Of a stretch of 64,000 nt of DNA, positions 56,428 to 64,000 are shown piece after piece (within the stretch, counting starts at the first letter, position 1; each line of letters opens with the position of its first letter). Position numbers and translations under genes: made by a program. This DNA is from Tolypothrix sp. PCC 7712 (lineage in GTDB: Bacteria > Cyanobacteriota > Cyanobacteriia > Cyanobacteriales > Nostocaceae). The stretch spans positions 7,937,390 to 8,001,389 of the forward strand of contig NZ_CP063785.1 of assembly GCF_025860405.1 (NCBI RefSeq). Direction: 5' to 3'. The notes under the pieces were generated by a model that searched no databases, was not told where the DNA came from, and saw only the letters and a program-made list of their open reading frames with translations.

Positions 56428-56643
56428 ATGACTCCTACGATTATGCGTCAGCTATGGTCTGTGGTTGAAACCGCGCAAACCAAGACCCTATTACAGCTAG
56501 ACGATGCTAGCTTGGTGCAATGGTTAGTCAAACAAACCAACACCCAAGCATTGTTAGAACCGAAAGAAACAGATTTTCTCTGTGATTACATACAATCTCG
56601 TTTGTCTTTGATTCGCGATTTAGCTTATGAACGACAGTGTTAA
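56428..56643 (+). CDS. Small protein of unknown function
   Basis: 71 residues; GAGGT precedes the ATG by about 4 nt, supporting the start. Helical: RQLWSVVETAQTKTLLQLDD, ASLVQWLVKQTN and FLCDYIQSRLSLIRDLA. I do not recognise a named family, though it looks like the small conserved proteins common in Nostocales. Confidence 0.72.
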   Translation: MTPTIMRQLWSVVETAQTKTLLQLDDASLVQWLVKQTNTQALLEPKETDFLCDYIQSRLSLIRDLAYERQC

Positions 56644-56703
56644 GACAAGAGCGATCGCAATATCTTAGTCCTCAGTGTCAGGGCAGTAAAATTGGGCTAT
56701 TGG

Positions 56704-57888
56704 CTATTGATGTTGTTGGGGTAAATAACCTTCTACCAAGCAATCAGAACCAACTACACGCCAGCGAACATTTTCTAAAGTTAAAGCTTCCGTCATCGTG
56801 GTAAAACCCAAATCGCCTACAGGCGTGGGAGCATGACTACCACCAATGATTTTGGGAGCGATAAAGGCAAGAATTTTTTGCACCGCTCTTTGTGCGATCG
56901 CACTTGCAGCTAAAGTACCACCACATTCCCACAGAACGCTACAAAAACCCCGCTCATACAAGTGCCCCATGACATTATCTGGTGTGAGTGACGTGAACTC
57001 CACCACTTCTACACCCTTTTGCCGTAACATTTCTTGAATATTCGGATTAGCGCCTACCTCCGTTAACACTAAAGTAGGAGCTTCCTCTGTTTCCCACAGG
57101 TGAGCATTTTCTGGCAAGTCGAGATGGCGACTCATCACCACCCGCAAGGGATTATGGGCCCCTACCTGATGGCTAGTTAAGTAAGGATTGTCTTGCCGCA
57201 CAGTATTACCGCCCACAATAACAGCATCACAAGCAGCCCGTAGTTGATGAACTTCACCGCGGGCTGCTTGATTTGTTACCCAAGCACTATGACCGGAAGT
57301 AGTAGCAATTTTGCCATCCAAAGTCATGGCATACTTCAAAATACCTAAAGGGCGTTTGTAGAGAATGCGATGTACAAAAGCTTCATTGAGTTGCTGACAA
57401 GCTGCTTCTTCCACGCCTACTAAAACTTCTATACCTGCAGCACGTAACCGCGCAATCCCGCCGCCTGCTACTAGTGGGTTTGGATCTACCATCCCCACCA
57501 CCACCTTTGACACTCCCGCATTAATCAAACCTTCCGAACAAGGCGGAGTGCGCCCGTAATGGTTGCAAGGTTCCAAACTCACATAAACAGTAGCACCGCG
57601 AGCGCTTTCTCCTGCTGCTCTGAGCGCAAAAACTTCAGCATGAGGTTCACCAGCACGGGGATGAAACCCTTCCCCCACAATTTCCCCATCCTTAACAACC
57701 ACTGCACCCACCAAAGGATTTGGGGAAGTGCGTCCCAAAGCACGACGGGCGAGTTCCAAACACCGCCGCATCATCAGGGAATCAAAATCACTTCCTACCC
57801 TGTTCCCAGCCGAATCAACTGGAAGCGTATTTTCTGGAGTGTAGTTAGGAGATGCATCTGCTTGAGCGACCACAGGAGAATTATCCAT
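56704..57888 (-). CDS. ribD: Bifunctional riboflavin deaminase/reductase RibD
   Basis: 394 residues from the ATG at 57888 (an upstream TTG at 57909 is less likely). The N-terminal deaminase domain has HAE (83-85), SLEPC (104-108) and C117 in RTPPCSEG for zinc; the C-terminal reductase (about 185-390) has KYAMTLDGKIAT and IVGGNTVRQDNPYLT. It performs the second and third steps of riboflavin synthesis from GTP. The 38 residues before MMRRCLELARRAL are a variable N-terminal extension. Confidence 0.96.
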   Translation of the reverse strand: MDNSPVVAQADASPNYTPENTLPVDSAGNRVGSDFDSLMMRRCLELARRALGRTSPNPLVGAVVVKDGEIVGEGFHPRAGEPHAEVFALRAAGESARGATVYVSLEPCNHYGRTPPCSEGLINAGVSKVVVGMVDPNPLVAGGGIARLRAAGIEVLVGVEEAACQQLNEAFVHRILYKRPLGILKYAMTLDGKIATTSGHSAWVTNQAARGEVHQLRAACDAVIVGGNTVRQDNPYLTSHQVGAHNPLRVVMSRHLDLPENAHLWETEEAPTLVLTEVGANPNIQEMLRQKGVEVVEFTSLTPDNVMGHLYERGFCSVLWECGGTLAASAIAQRAVQKILAFIAPKIIGGSHAPTPVGDLGFTTMTEALTLENVRWRVVGSDCLVEGYLPQQHQ

Positions 57889-57990
57889 AATTTTGGGGAA
57901 CACTCTCAATATTTTCCACGCTAGCTGCTCTTTTGCGCGAGATTTTCACAGTAATATTCAGCTTTTACTTTTGGTGATCTTAACTTACAG

Positions 57991-58175
57991 GGTTGGGCAT
58001 GGGGCATTGGGCATTGGGCATTGGGCATTGGTAATGGGTAATTGGTAATTGGTAATTGGTAATGGGTAATGGGTAATTGGGTGTTTGGTGTTTGTTATTT
58101 CCCCTTATCTTCCTCATCTCCCTTATCTTCCTCATCTCCCTTATCTTCCTCATCTTCCTCATCTCTCATTTCCCC
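57991..58175. repeat. STRR arrays upstream of the CHAT gene
   Basis: About ten GGCATTG/GGTAATG/GGTAATTG units (57991-58097), then TTGGTGT units, then nonamers of TTATCTTCC/TCATCTCCC type (58101-58175). The last block shares a 20-bp stretch with the coding repeat at 59461 in the downstream gene. The gap 57889-58257 holds no gene; ORFs encoding RKIRE repeats are artefacts. Confidence 0.87.
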
Positions 58176-58257
58176 AAACTCTGGGAATCGAGCAAATGTG
58201 GCGGTAGCTTATTTACAATCGAATCATCCCTATACTTAAGCTGCTATTCGCCTGAAT

Positions 58258-61200
58258 ATGGAATTAAATTTACGTTTTCCGGAAATTAATCAAGTTATTG
58301 TCAGGCTTGATGACCAAGAAACTAACACGCTAAATTTTATATCTCCCTTAACAGCCGAAGACTTGGAAGATATTCGCTGGTATTTTGAAGTCTATGCTAA
58401 AAGTTACACGGCTGATGTGGATGATGAACGGGCGAAGCGGATTGAAGATAACTTTCAACAATGGGGTGCAGGCTTATTTGAGGCTGTTTTTCAGAATCGC
58501 GCCGCCCAGAGGATATTTAATGATTTTCAAGATGCAGATGAACCAGGACGCTTATTAACTATTAGCGCCAGTCATCCGGCAATTTTATCTCTACCTTGGG
58601 AGTTGTTACGCGACCCAGCATCAGATATCTATTTATTTAATGAAAATCCCCGGATTTCTGTGCGTCGTCGCTTGGCGGGGGCGGGTGGTGGACGCAAACC
58701 GTTTAAAGTTCAGCCAAAAGAGAGTTTGCGGTTGCTATTTGTAGTCAGTCGTCCCAGTGATGCGGGGTTTATTGACCCTCGTGGAGAAGCCAAAGCGGTG
58801 TTAGATGCTGTGGCTCAAGAAGCAGCAGGAAAAATTGAGGTAGAATTTTTGCGTCCCGCGACTTTGGATAATTTAGTCGCCCGCTTAGAAGACTCACGCC
58901 TACCAGCGATTGATATTGTCCACTTTGATGGGCATGGCGTATATGACCCTGATGGCAGATTCCATAAGCTGGCGAAATCTAGTGACCCAGAAGGAGCGAC
59001 CAAAGGGGAAAATGGCAATGGCAGCAATATGGGTTATCTGTTATTTGAGAATACAGAAGGCAAGATGGCCCTGATTAGCGCCGAAACCTTGGGAGAAATG
59101 CTGCACCGTCAAAAAGTCGGGTTAATTGTTCTCTCTGCTTGTCAGTCAGCAACAGTGGCGGGTGAGGATGCTATGGGTTGTGTCGCCGCCAGATTAACCC
59201 ATGCAGGGATTCCCGCAGTATTGGCGATGACCTATTCAGTATTAGTAGTCACAGCCCATCAATTGTTTGCCAAATTTTATCAACGCTTAGTGCGGGCTGA
59301 AGGTATCGGCGCAGCCTTAGATAATGGACGACGGGACTTGTACCTCAACAAAGAACGCGGCGAAAGGCGAAGAGGAGACAAGCAAATAATTTTCAAATTA
59401 CAAGACTGGTTTCTCCCAGCCTTATACCAAGCCGCCGGAGATACCCCTTTATTAACCCCCTCATCCGCCTCATCTTCCTCATCTTCCTCATCTCCCTCAT
59501 CCCCCCCACCTACTACCAACCTCCCCGAACTCCAAGAAGCTGGTTTCTTCGGTCGCAGTCGGGAATTATGGGAAATAGAACGCTGGTTTATTCAAGGAAC
59601 GCGGCGTATTACCATATCCGGCTTTGGTGGACAGGGAAAAACCTATTTAGCAGCCGAGGCGGGGCGGTGGTTGTCCCGCACGGGGATGTTTGAGAAAGTA
59701 TGTTTTGTGAATTATGCCGCGTTTCAGGGTGTGGATGCTGTAGGCTTGGCGGTCAGTACCTTAGCGACGGTATTGGGACAGAATTTAATTGATGTGTCAG
59801 CCGCGACTGCTGCTTTGGGGCAAACACCGACGTTATTAATTTTAGATAACTTGGAAAGCTTACAGCCAGAAGCATTGCAAGAATTGTTAACCGTGGCGAA
59901 ACAATGGTCTGAGGTAGGGCAATGTCGCCTATTACTCACCAGCCGCACACCGAATTTTTATCATTCAGATTATGCCATTGAAGGCAGTTTAAAACATCGC
60001 TCATTACCATTGTCGGGCTTAGAGTGGGAAGATGCTTTGGCTTATATCCAGAGTTTGTGGAAGCTACCGCCATCACCTGTATATAAACTGCCAGAACGAA
60101 ATGAGTTGAGGCGATTATTTCGGTTAGTAGATTTTCATCCGCTTTCCCTCGGCTTATTGGCACGACAGTTGAAAATGCGCCCTGTGGCAGAGTTGGGGGA
60201 ACGGTTGGCAGCGTTAATTGAGGAAACACCCGATAATCCCTTGTTAGCATCCTTGAATTTGTCTTTGGAACGGTTGGATGATAAGGCGCGGGAGTTGTTG
60301 CCGAAGTTAGGCGTGTTTCAGGGAGGGGCGATGGAAAATTTATTGTTAGCAATTACCGAGATTTCTGAGTCACAATGGCAACAGCTACGCCCAGCACTGG
60401 AAAATACAGGCTTGATACAACCAGAAAATCTGCCTGGTTTTAGTGTTCCTTTCCTGAAATTTCATCCCACCTTAGCCCCTGTTTTGTGGTCGCGCTTGTC
60501 ACCGGAAGTACAAAGCGAACTCCTCGCCCGTTATCGCCTATGGCATTATGAATCATCTAAATATTTGTATTTTGAAGATCGCAACGATCCTTATTTTACC
60601 CGTATTATTGCCCAGAGAGAACTGCCGAATTTGCTGTATGCAGTCAACGGCTCGTTGGATACGGGGGAAAAATGGGTGGTGGAGTTTGTTCGTAATGTAA
60701 ACCATATTCTCCAGGTATTCGGACTCAACAGAGATAGCGTTGCACTCACCCAACGAGTTGAACAGGTGCAGGTGGAAGTAGGTTCCCAGACATGGTATCT
60801 TGCCAGGACTAATGTAGGTCAGCAATTATATAACGCCGGACGCTATCAAGAAGCGGCACAGGTGTTTCGTGAGATACTCACGGGCTTAGGTGAGGAACCG
60901 AGTTATGAAGGCTGTCTGACTTTAAATCATCTAGGAAATTGCTTGCGGTTTCAAGGACAAACAGCACAGGCAGCAGAGTTTTACCATCAGGGGTTGGCAA
61001 TGGCAACGCATTTGGAACAGTCTAACGATGTAAAGAGTCAGATGGGAAATTTGCAGGCTGATCTGGGTGTTGCGCTGATGTATATGGGGCATTACGATCA
61101 AGCACGAGAAGCCTATGAGGCTTCATTAGCTATTAAAGAGGAAATTGACGACTTTAGAGGTATTGCAGTAGCAAATGGGGAACTCGGCACCTTATTTCTG

Positions 61201-62040
61201 CGCCAAGGTAACCTCCGAGAAGCAGAACAATGCTTCATTAAATCACTGACTACTTTCCAGCGACTGAATGAACCAGCAGTGGAAGCTATGTATTGGCATC
61301 AACTGGGTAGGGTGTATGGACAAGCTAAGGAGTGGGATGCTGCCGAACATGCCTACCGAGAAGCGGCAAGAATTAATGAATCTCAAGGGAATCTAAAAGG
61401 TGCTGTAACGACTTGGAATGAATTAGCTTTAATAAATGCAGACACTGGTAAACAGGAAGATGCAGAGGCTTGGTTTCGCAAGGCGATCGCAGGTGCAAAA
61501 ACTGCGGGAGATAGGTTACAAACATCAAGGTCACTCAACAACCTCGCTGACCTCCTGCAAAACCAACCCTGCCGCCTCCCAGAAGCGCGGCAATTAGCAG
61601 AAGAAGCATTGGCTATCGAGGAAACATTAGACCCTGCTGCGGCTGAGATTTGGAAAATTTACCATATTTTGGCAGATATTACTGAAAAACTAGGCGAAAC
61701 CACCCAAGCTAAAGACTATCGTCGCCTGTCGCGGCAGGCAAAGGCAGCATTTGCGGGGACGCGCTATGAGTTACAACGGTTTGGGTGGTTTATTGCTACG
61801 GTAGTTACGACGGTAAATGATGCACAAGTGAAGCAACAGCTAGAACCTGTGCTGGAAGAATTGATCAAAGCTGGTTTGGTTAATCTCGTAGCTGCCATTC
61901 ACCTGATATTAGACGGTGAGAGAGATGAAGATTTGCTGTGTGAGCCTTTGGATTTTTATGATGCTCCAATTATCAATGCTATCCTGCGGGGTATTGCCGA
62001 TCGCAACACACTCAACGAGTTGTTAGACGAGCAGGGTTAA
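58258..62040 (+). CDS. CHAT protease - NB-ARC ATPase - TPR protein
   Basis: 1260 residues, no signal peptide, cytoplasmic. N-terminal 1-150: the helical/beta region usual before CHAT. CHAT caspase-like domain about 150-380 with catalytic H226 (HFDGHG) and C295 (LSACQSA). A Ser/Pro linker (402-421) is encoded by a tandem repeat. NB-ARC about 425-720: Walker A GFGGQGKT (455-462), Walker B LLILDNLES (D530), TSRT sensor. TPR array about 842-1165 (for example NVGQQLYNAGRYQEAAQVF), then an unassigned C-terminus. The plan is sensor (TPR), switch (NB-ARC) and protease effector (CHAT), as in STAND immune or cell-death proteins. Ligand and substrate are unknown. Confidence 0.92.
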   Translation: MELNLRFPEINQVIVRLDDQETNTLNFISPLTAEDLEDIRWYFEVYAKSYTADVDDERAKRIEDNFQQWGAGLFEAVFQNRAAQRIFNDFQDADEPGRLLTISASHPAILSLPWELLRDPASDIYLFNENPRISVRRRLAGAGGGRKPFKVQPKESLRLLFVVSRPSDAGFIDPRGEAKAVLDAVAQEAAGKIEVEFLRPATLDNLVARLEDSRLPAIDIVHFDGHGVYDPDGRFHKLAKSSDPEGATKGENGNGSNMGYLLFENTEGKMALISAETLGEMLHRQKVGLIVLSACQSATVAGEDAMGCVAARLTHAGIPAVLAMTYSVLVVTAHQLFAKFYQRLVRAEGIGAALDNGRRDLYLNKERGERRRGDKQIIFKLQDWFLPALYQAAGDTPLLTPSSASSSSSSSSPSSPPPTTNLPELQEAGFFGRSRELWEIERWFIQGTRRITISGFGGQGKTYLAAEAGRWLSRTGMFEKVCFVNYAAFQGVDAVGLAVSTLATVLGQNLIDVSAATAALGQTPTLLILDNLESLQPEALQELLTVAKQWSEVGQCRLLLTSRTPNFYHSDYAIEGSLKHRSLPLSGLEWEDALAYIQSLWKLPPSPVYKLPERNELRRLFRLVDFHPLSLGLLARQLKMRPVAELGERLAALIEETPDNPLLASLNLSLERLDDKARELLPKLGVFQGGAMENLLLAITEISESQWQQLRPALENTGLIQPENLPGFSVPFLKFHPTLAPVLWSRLSPEVQSELLARYRLWHYESSKYLYFEDRNDPYFTRIIAQRELPNLLYAVNGSLDTGEKWVVEFVRNVNHILQVFGLNRDSVALTQRVEQVQVEVGSQTWYLARTNVGQQLYNAGRYQEAAQVFREILTGLGEEPSYEGCLTLNHLGNCLRFQGQTAQAAEFYHQGLAMATHLEQSNDVKSQMGNLQADLGVALMYMGHYDQAREAYEASLAIKEEIDDFRGIAVANGELGTLFLRQGNLREAEQCFIKSLTTFQRLNEPAVEAMYWHQLGRVYGQAKEWDAAEHAYREAARINESQGNLKGAVTTWNELALINADTGKQEDAEAWFRKAIAGAKTAGDRLQTSRSLNNLADLLQNQPCRLPEARQLAEEALAIEETLDPAAAEIWKIYHILADITEKLGETTQAKDYRRLSRQAKAAFAGTRYELQRFGWFIATVVTTVNDAQVKQQLEPVLEELIKAGLVNLVAAIHLILDGERDEDLLCEPLDFYDAPIINAILRGIADRNTLNELLDEQG
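59461..59510 (+). repeat. Tandem nonamer repeat inside the CHAT gene
   Basis: TCATCTTCC/TCATCTCCC nonamers in frame, encoding a run of Ser then Pro between the CHAT and NB-ARC domains. The same nonamers occur in non-coding DNA at 58101-58175, so an STRR array has been incorporated as a protein linker. Confidence 0.85.
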
Positions 62041-62194
62041 ATAACTAGTCAGATAAATTAATTACACAACGTAGCAGAGCGGAAGGAAGGCGATCGCAAG
62101 GGCTGGGATTGCTTCGCTTCGCTCGCAATGACTGTAAAGATTTTTACCCATTTACTGAATTTGTAGTTAAAGGCGATCGCGCAGTGCATAATTT
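62041..62194. other. Spacer with dispersed repeat word
   Basis: Contains GGGATTGCTTCGCTTCGCTC near 62105, a word I know as a common dispersed cyanobacterial repeat, and two GCGATCGC octamers. No gene and no terminator for the CHAT gene recognised. Confidence 0.55.
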
Positions 62195-62446
62195 GAGTTC
62201 AGAAGGCGAAAGTTGAAGCTCAAAGCTCGAACATTGGACTTCAAAACGAGAATGTTCCAGTTCCAAACAAGAACGTTGCACCTCAGAACGAGAATCTTCG
62301 AGTTCAGAAGGCGAAACTTGAAGCAAAAAGCTCGAACATTGGACTTCAAAACAAGTACGTTGAAGCAAAAAGCATGAACGTTGCACCTCAAAACGAGAAT
62401 GTTCTAGTTCCAAACAAGAACTTTGCACTTCCAAGCCTGAATGTTG
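62195..62446 (-). repeat. 21-bp tandem array (12 units) encoding heptads
   Basis: Twelve consecutive 21-bp degenerate units. On the minus strand they keep an open frame (62144-62458) coding for heptads such as QRSCLEL-EHSRFEV, with hydrophobic residues at fixed positions. The frame would need a TTG start within the T tract of a terminator and has no Shine-Dalgarno, so I do not call a gene. No other STRR in the window has this period. Confidence 0.8.
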
Positions 62447-62449
62447 CTG

Positions 62450-62480
62450 AAAAATCAAAAGGACACAACATTGTTGTGCC
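62450..62480 (-). terminator. Probable terminator downstream of mreD
   Basis: On the minus strand GGCACAAC-AAT-GTTGTG with a bulged CC closes a short stem followed by TTTTGATTTTT, 80 bp beyond the mreD stop codon. Confidence 0.65.
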
Positions 62481-62559
62481 CCCAGCTTGGTATATTTACT
62501 TGCAAAATGGTGTTTTCCTTAATCTCGACCACACCTAAACACTAGTTGACGCAGCAAAT

Positions 62560-63177
62560 TTAAGATTGCTCGAACAATTTCATTTCTTGCCACCAACGAT
62601 TCAGGGGATAGTAAACTACTGGAGCCCAAAGACTGCTGAGGATAGCAGAAGCTAAGGCAACACGCTGATAATAAGTCCAGATGTATTCGGTTTTGCGATC
62701 GCCCATTAAACTCAACTCCACTCCAAAAATTGCCTCAGCGACAACTGCCATCACAAAGACAATCAAGGCAATAGAAATAAAGTCTTCTTCAATAAAACGC
62801 TGCTTCTGAAGCAAACCAGTCAACATCCCCACTATTCCTAGCGATAAGGCATGAGTGGGGTTAGGCGATGTCATCCCATCCTGAAGTAAGCCCAAAACTA
62901 TACCAGCAAAAGCCCCAGACCAAACTGTGCGTTTTACACTCCAAGCCACCACCCAAATTAACAACCAGTTCGGCCCAATCCCCAATAATTCCATCCCTGG
63001 TAAGCGGGCTGGTAACAATAGCAAACATAACAACACAGATCCCGCTGTCACCGCCCAATCGACAAACTGACGTGTGCGAGGATTCCAACGTGCGATCGGC
63101 GGGATTTTAAATTTGGCTCTCCGCGCTGACGGTTTTGACTTATTTGGACGGCGACCAGTAAATGCAGGCATCTTCAT
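62560..63177 (-). CDS. mreD: Rod shape-determining protein MreD
   Basis: 205 residues: a basic, Pro-rich N-terminus of about 40 residues, then five hydrophobic segments. GPNWLLIWVVAWSVKR and GIVLGLLQDGMTS match MreD (PF04093). It is a membrane component of the elongasome that works with MreB and MreC in peptidoglycan synthesis and cell shape. It lies 234 bp downstream of mreC on the same strand. The ATG at 63171 is an alternative start. Confidence 0.92.
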   Translation of the reverse strand: MKMPAFTGRRPNKSKPSARRAKFKIPPIARWNPRTRQFVDWAVTAGSVLLCLLLLPARLPGMELLGIGPNWLLIWVVAWSVKRTVWSGAFAGIVLGLLQDGMTSPNPTHALSLGIVGMLTGLLQKQRFIEEDFISIALIVFVMAVVAEAIFGVELSLMGDRKTEYIWTYYQRVALASAILSSLWAPVVYYPLNRWWQEMKLFEQS

Positions 63178-63209
63178 GTTGGTGCAACAGTTATGGGGAG
63201 GGTAAGAAT

Positions 63210-63410
63210 TAATTACTAATTCGTAATTTCTAGTTCGTCATGAGGATTTACGCAACAAAATTATAGAGTTTGCGTTTTTGACATCTTGGCAGTTTTCGAC
63301 ATCAGTGCTGCCTGGGTAGTATTTAACCCACTAGCTGCCAGTTTAGAAATCATCCTTTGAAACTATATTTAATTACGAATTACGAATTACGAATTACAAA
63401 TTACAAACTG
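63210..63410. repeat. STRR units between mreC and mreD
   Basis: AATTACTAATTCGTAATTTC at 63210-63235 and four AATTACGAATTACAAATT-like units at 63370-63408, the same family as around 50.0-50.2 kb. They separate mreC from mreD. Confidence 0.7.
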
Positions 63411-63411
63411 A

Positions 63412-64000
63412 TTAATTAGATTTTGGCGGTTCTGGGTTGGTCGTTGGAGGATTTTCTGTTGCGGGGATGGGGTTTTCGGGTTTTGGATATACAGATACCC
63501 AATCGAGCGATCGTATTGGTGGGAAAAGTTCAACTTTTGCGACTGAAGCTGGAAGTTTCTTTAAATCTAAAGATTTAATTCTGCCGACTGCGACACCAGC
63601 AGGAAACTTTTGACTATAAGTGGAAGTAGAAACATAATCGCCTACTTTCACATTCGGAACTTTTTCATAAAATTCCAGCACTGCTTCCGCCGAAGAATCT
63701 CCGCGCAAAACCCCTTTGGCTGAGGTGCGACCGATTGTGACACCAACTTGGCTTTTCAGGTCACTAATTAATAAAACCCGGCTAGTATTGGGGGTGACGC
63801 TTTCTACCAAACCGACCAATCCGCCTTCTGCCCTCACAATGTAACCTTCTTGAATTCCAGCATTTGAGCCGCGATCCAAGGTGATTTGTTGCCACCAATG
63901 GTCAGCGCTACGTCCAACTACCCGCGCTGTCATTGGGCGAGAAGTAGCTGGCTCCTTCTCTACGTAGCCTAATAAATTTTGTAACTTTTTGTTTTGGCTT
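63412..64000 (-). CDS. mreC: Rod shape-determining protein MreC (3' part)
   Basis: The frame is open through the window edge; about 195 C-terminal residues are visible. Sequence before the first internal ATG (QNLLGYVEKEP then ATSRPMTARVVGR) continues the domain, so the true start lies outside. The beta-barrel core has RVVGRSADHWWQQITLDRGSNAG and VGLVESVTPNTSRVLLISD, typical of MreC (PF04085). A Pro/Asn-rich tail ends the protein. It acts in the periplasm as a scaffold for cell-wall synthases; mreB is expected further upstream. Confidence 0.93.
   Translation of the reverse strand, partial: SQNKKLQNLLGYVEKEPATSRPMTARVVGRSADHWWQQITLDRGSNAGIQEGYIVRAEGGLVGLVESVTPNTSRVLLISDLKSQVGVTIGRTSAKGVLRGDSSAEAVLEFYEKVPNVKVGDYVSTSTYSQKFPAGVAVGRIKSLDLKKLPASVAKVELFPPIRSLDWVSVYPKPENPIPATENPPTTNPEPPKSN

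Noticed and set aside
57980..58162. 60-codon minus-strand ORF with RKIRE repeats
   Set aside because: Pure translation of tandem repeat DNA; no upstream signals.
57991..58175. Possible CRISPR array
   Set aside because: Units are 7-9 bp, contiguous, with no unique spacers; typical STRR, and no cas genes are present.
62144..62458. 104-codon heptad-repeat ORF
   Set aside because: Needs a TTG start within a terminator T tract and has no Shine-Dalgarno; kept as a repeat array instead of a gene.

Overview
The window is chromosomal DNA of a filamentous, probably heterocyst-forming cyanobacterium (Nostocales; Nostoc, Anabaena or Calothrix type). This is inferred from the recurrent HIP1 octamer GCGATCGC (for example at 154, 2227 and 3475), from short tandem repeat arrays (STRR) of TTGGTGT, CAATTAC, GGCATTG and ATCTAAA type units between genes, and from cyanobacterial families (DUF1997, DUF1830, DUF4079, DICT, an RNase E ending in an arginine-rich nonapeptide, an apparently ferredoxin-dependent glutamate synthase). 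No tRNA, rRNA, CRISPR array, intact insertion sequence or prophage was seen.

Layout. 1-3.3 kb: a 5' fragment of a DUF389 membrane protein, a CPA1 Na+/H+ antiporter and dxr. 4-12.1 kb: five consecutive polytopic membrane proteins, all resembling GT-C or polyprenol-sugar dependent glycosyltransferases, followed after 1.5 kb of non-coding DNA by a NodB-type polysaccharide deacetylase (13.6 kb). 15-23.9 kb: glutamate synthase large subunit, a secreted phosphodiester-glycosidase-like protein, a type II mannose-6-phosphate isomerase-like cupin and an IscA-like protein. 23.9-29.2 kb: the str operon rpsL-rpsG-fusA-tuf-rpsJ with a near-consensus sigma70 promoter. 29.6-41.8 kb: housekeeping genes (Lon-N domain protein, pheA, DUF1997, rnhB-rne, a DUF2344 radical SAM protein, a STAS protein, dapL, clpS).

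41.8-52.7 kb is a mixed region: a CPBP protease, a VapBC-like toxin-antitoxin pair whose toxin carries a one-base frameshift, a pentapeptide-repeat protein overlapping a DICT/degenerate HD-GYP protein, a B12-type radical SAM protein, small cyanobacterial DUF proteins, a lone ABC ATPase and an atypical OmpR-family regulator. 53-62 kb holds two STAND (NB-ARC) proteins around queD and ribD: a 449-residue form that stops where I would expect a repeat domain, and a 1260-residue CHAT protease/NB-ARC/TPR protein. The window ends in mreD and a partial mreC.

The most interesting elements are the five-gene GT-C cluster, the CHAT-NB-ARC-TPR protein (architecture of a caspase-like, possibly defence or cell-death, sensor-effector) with an STRR array built into its coding sequence, the frameshifted VapC, a perfect CRP-type palindrome upstream of a 65-residue orphan, paired palindromes between rpsG and fusA, and a 21-bp array encoding heptads near mreD. 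All functional assignments come from reading motifs by eye; no database search was run.
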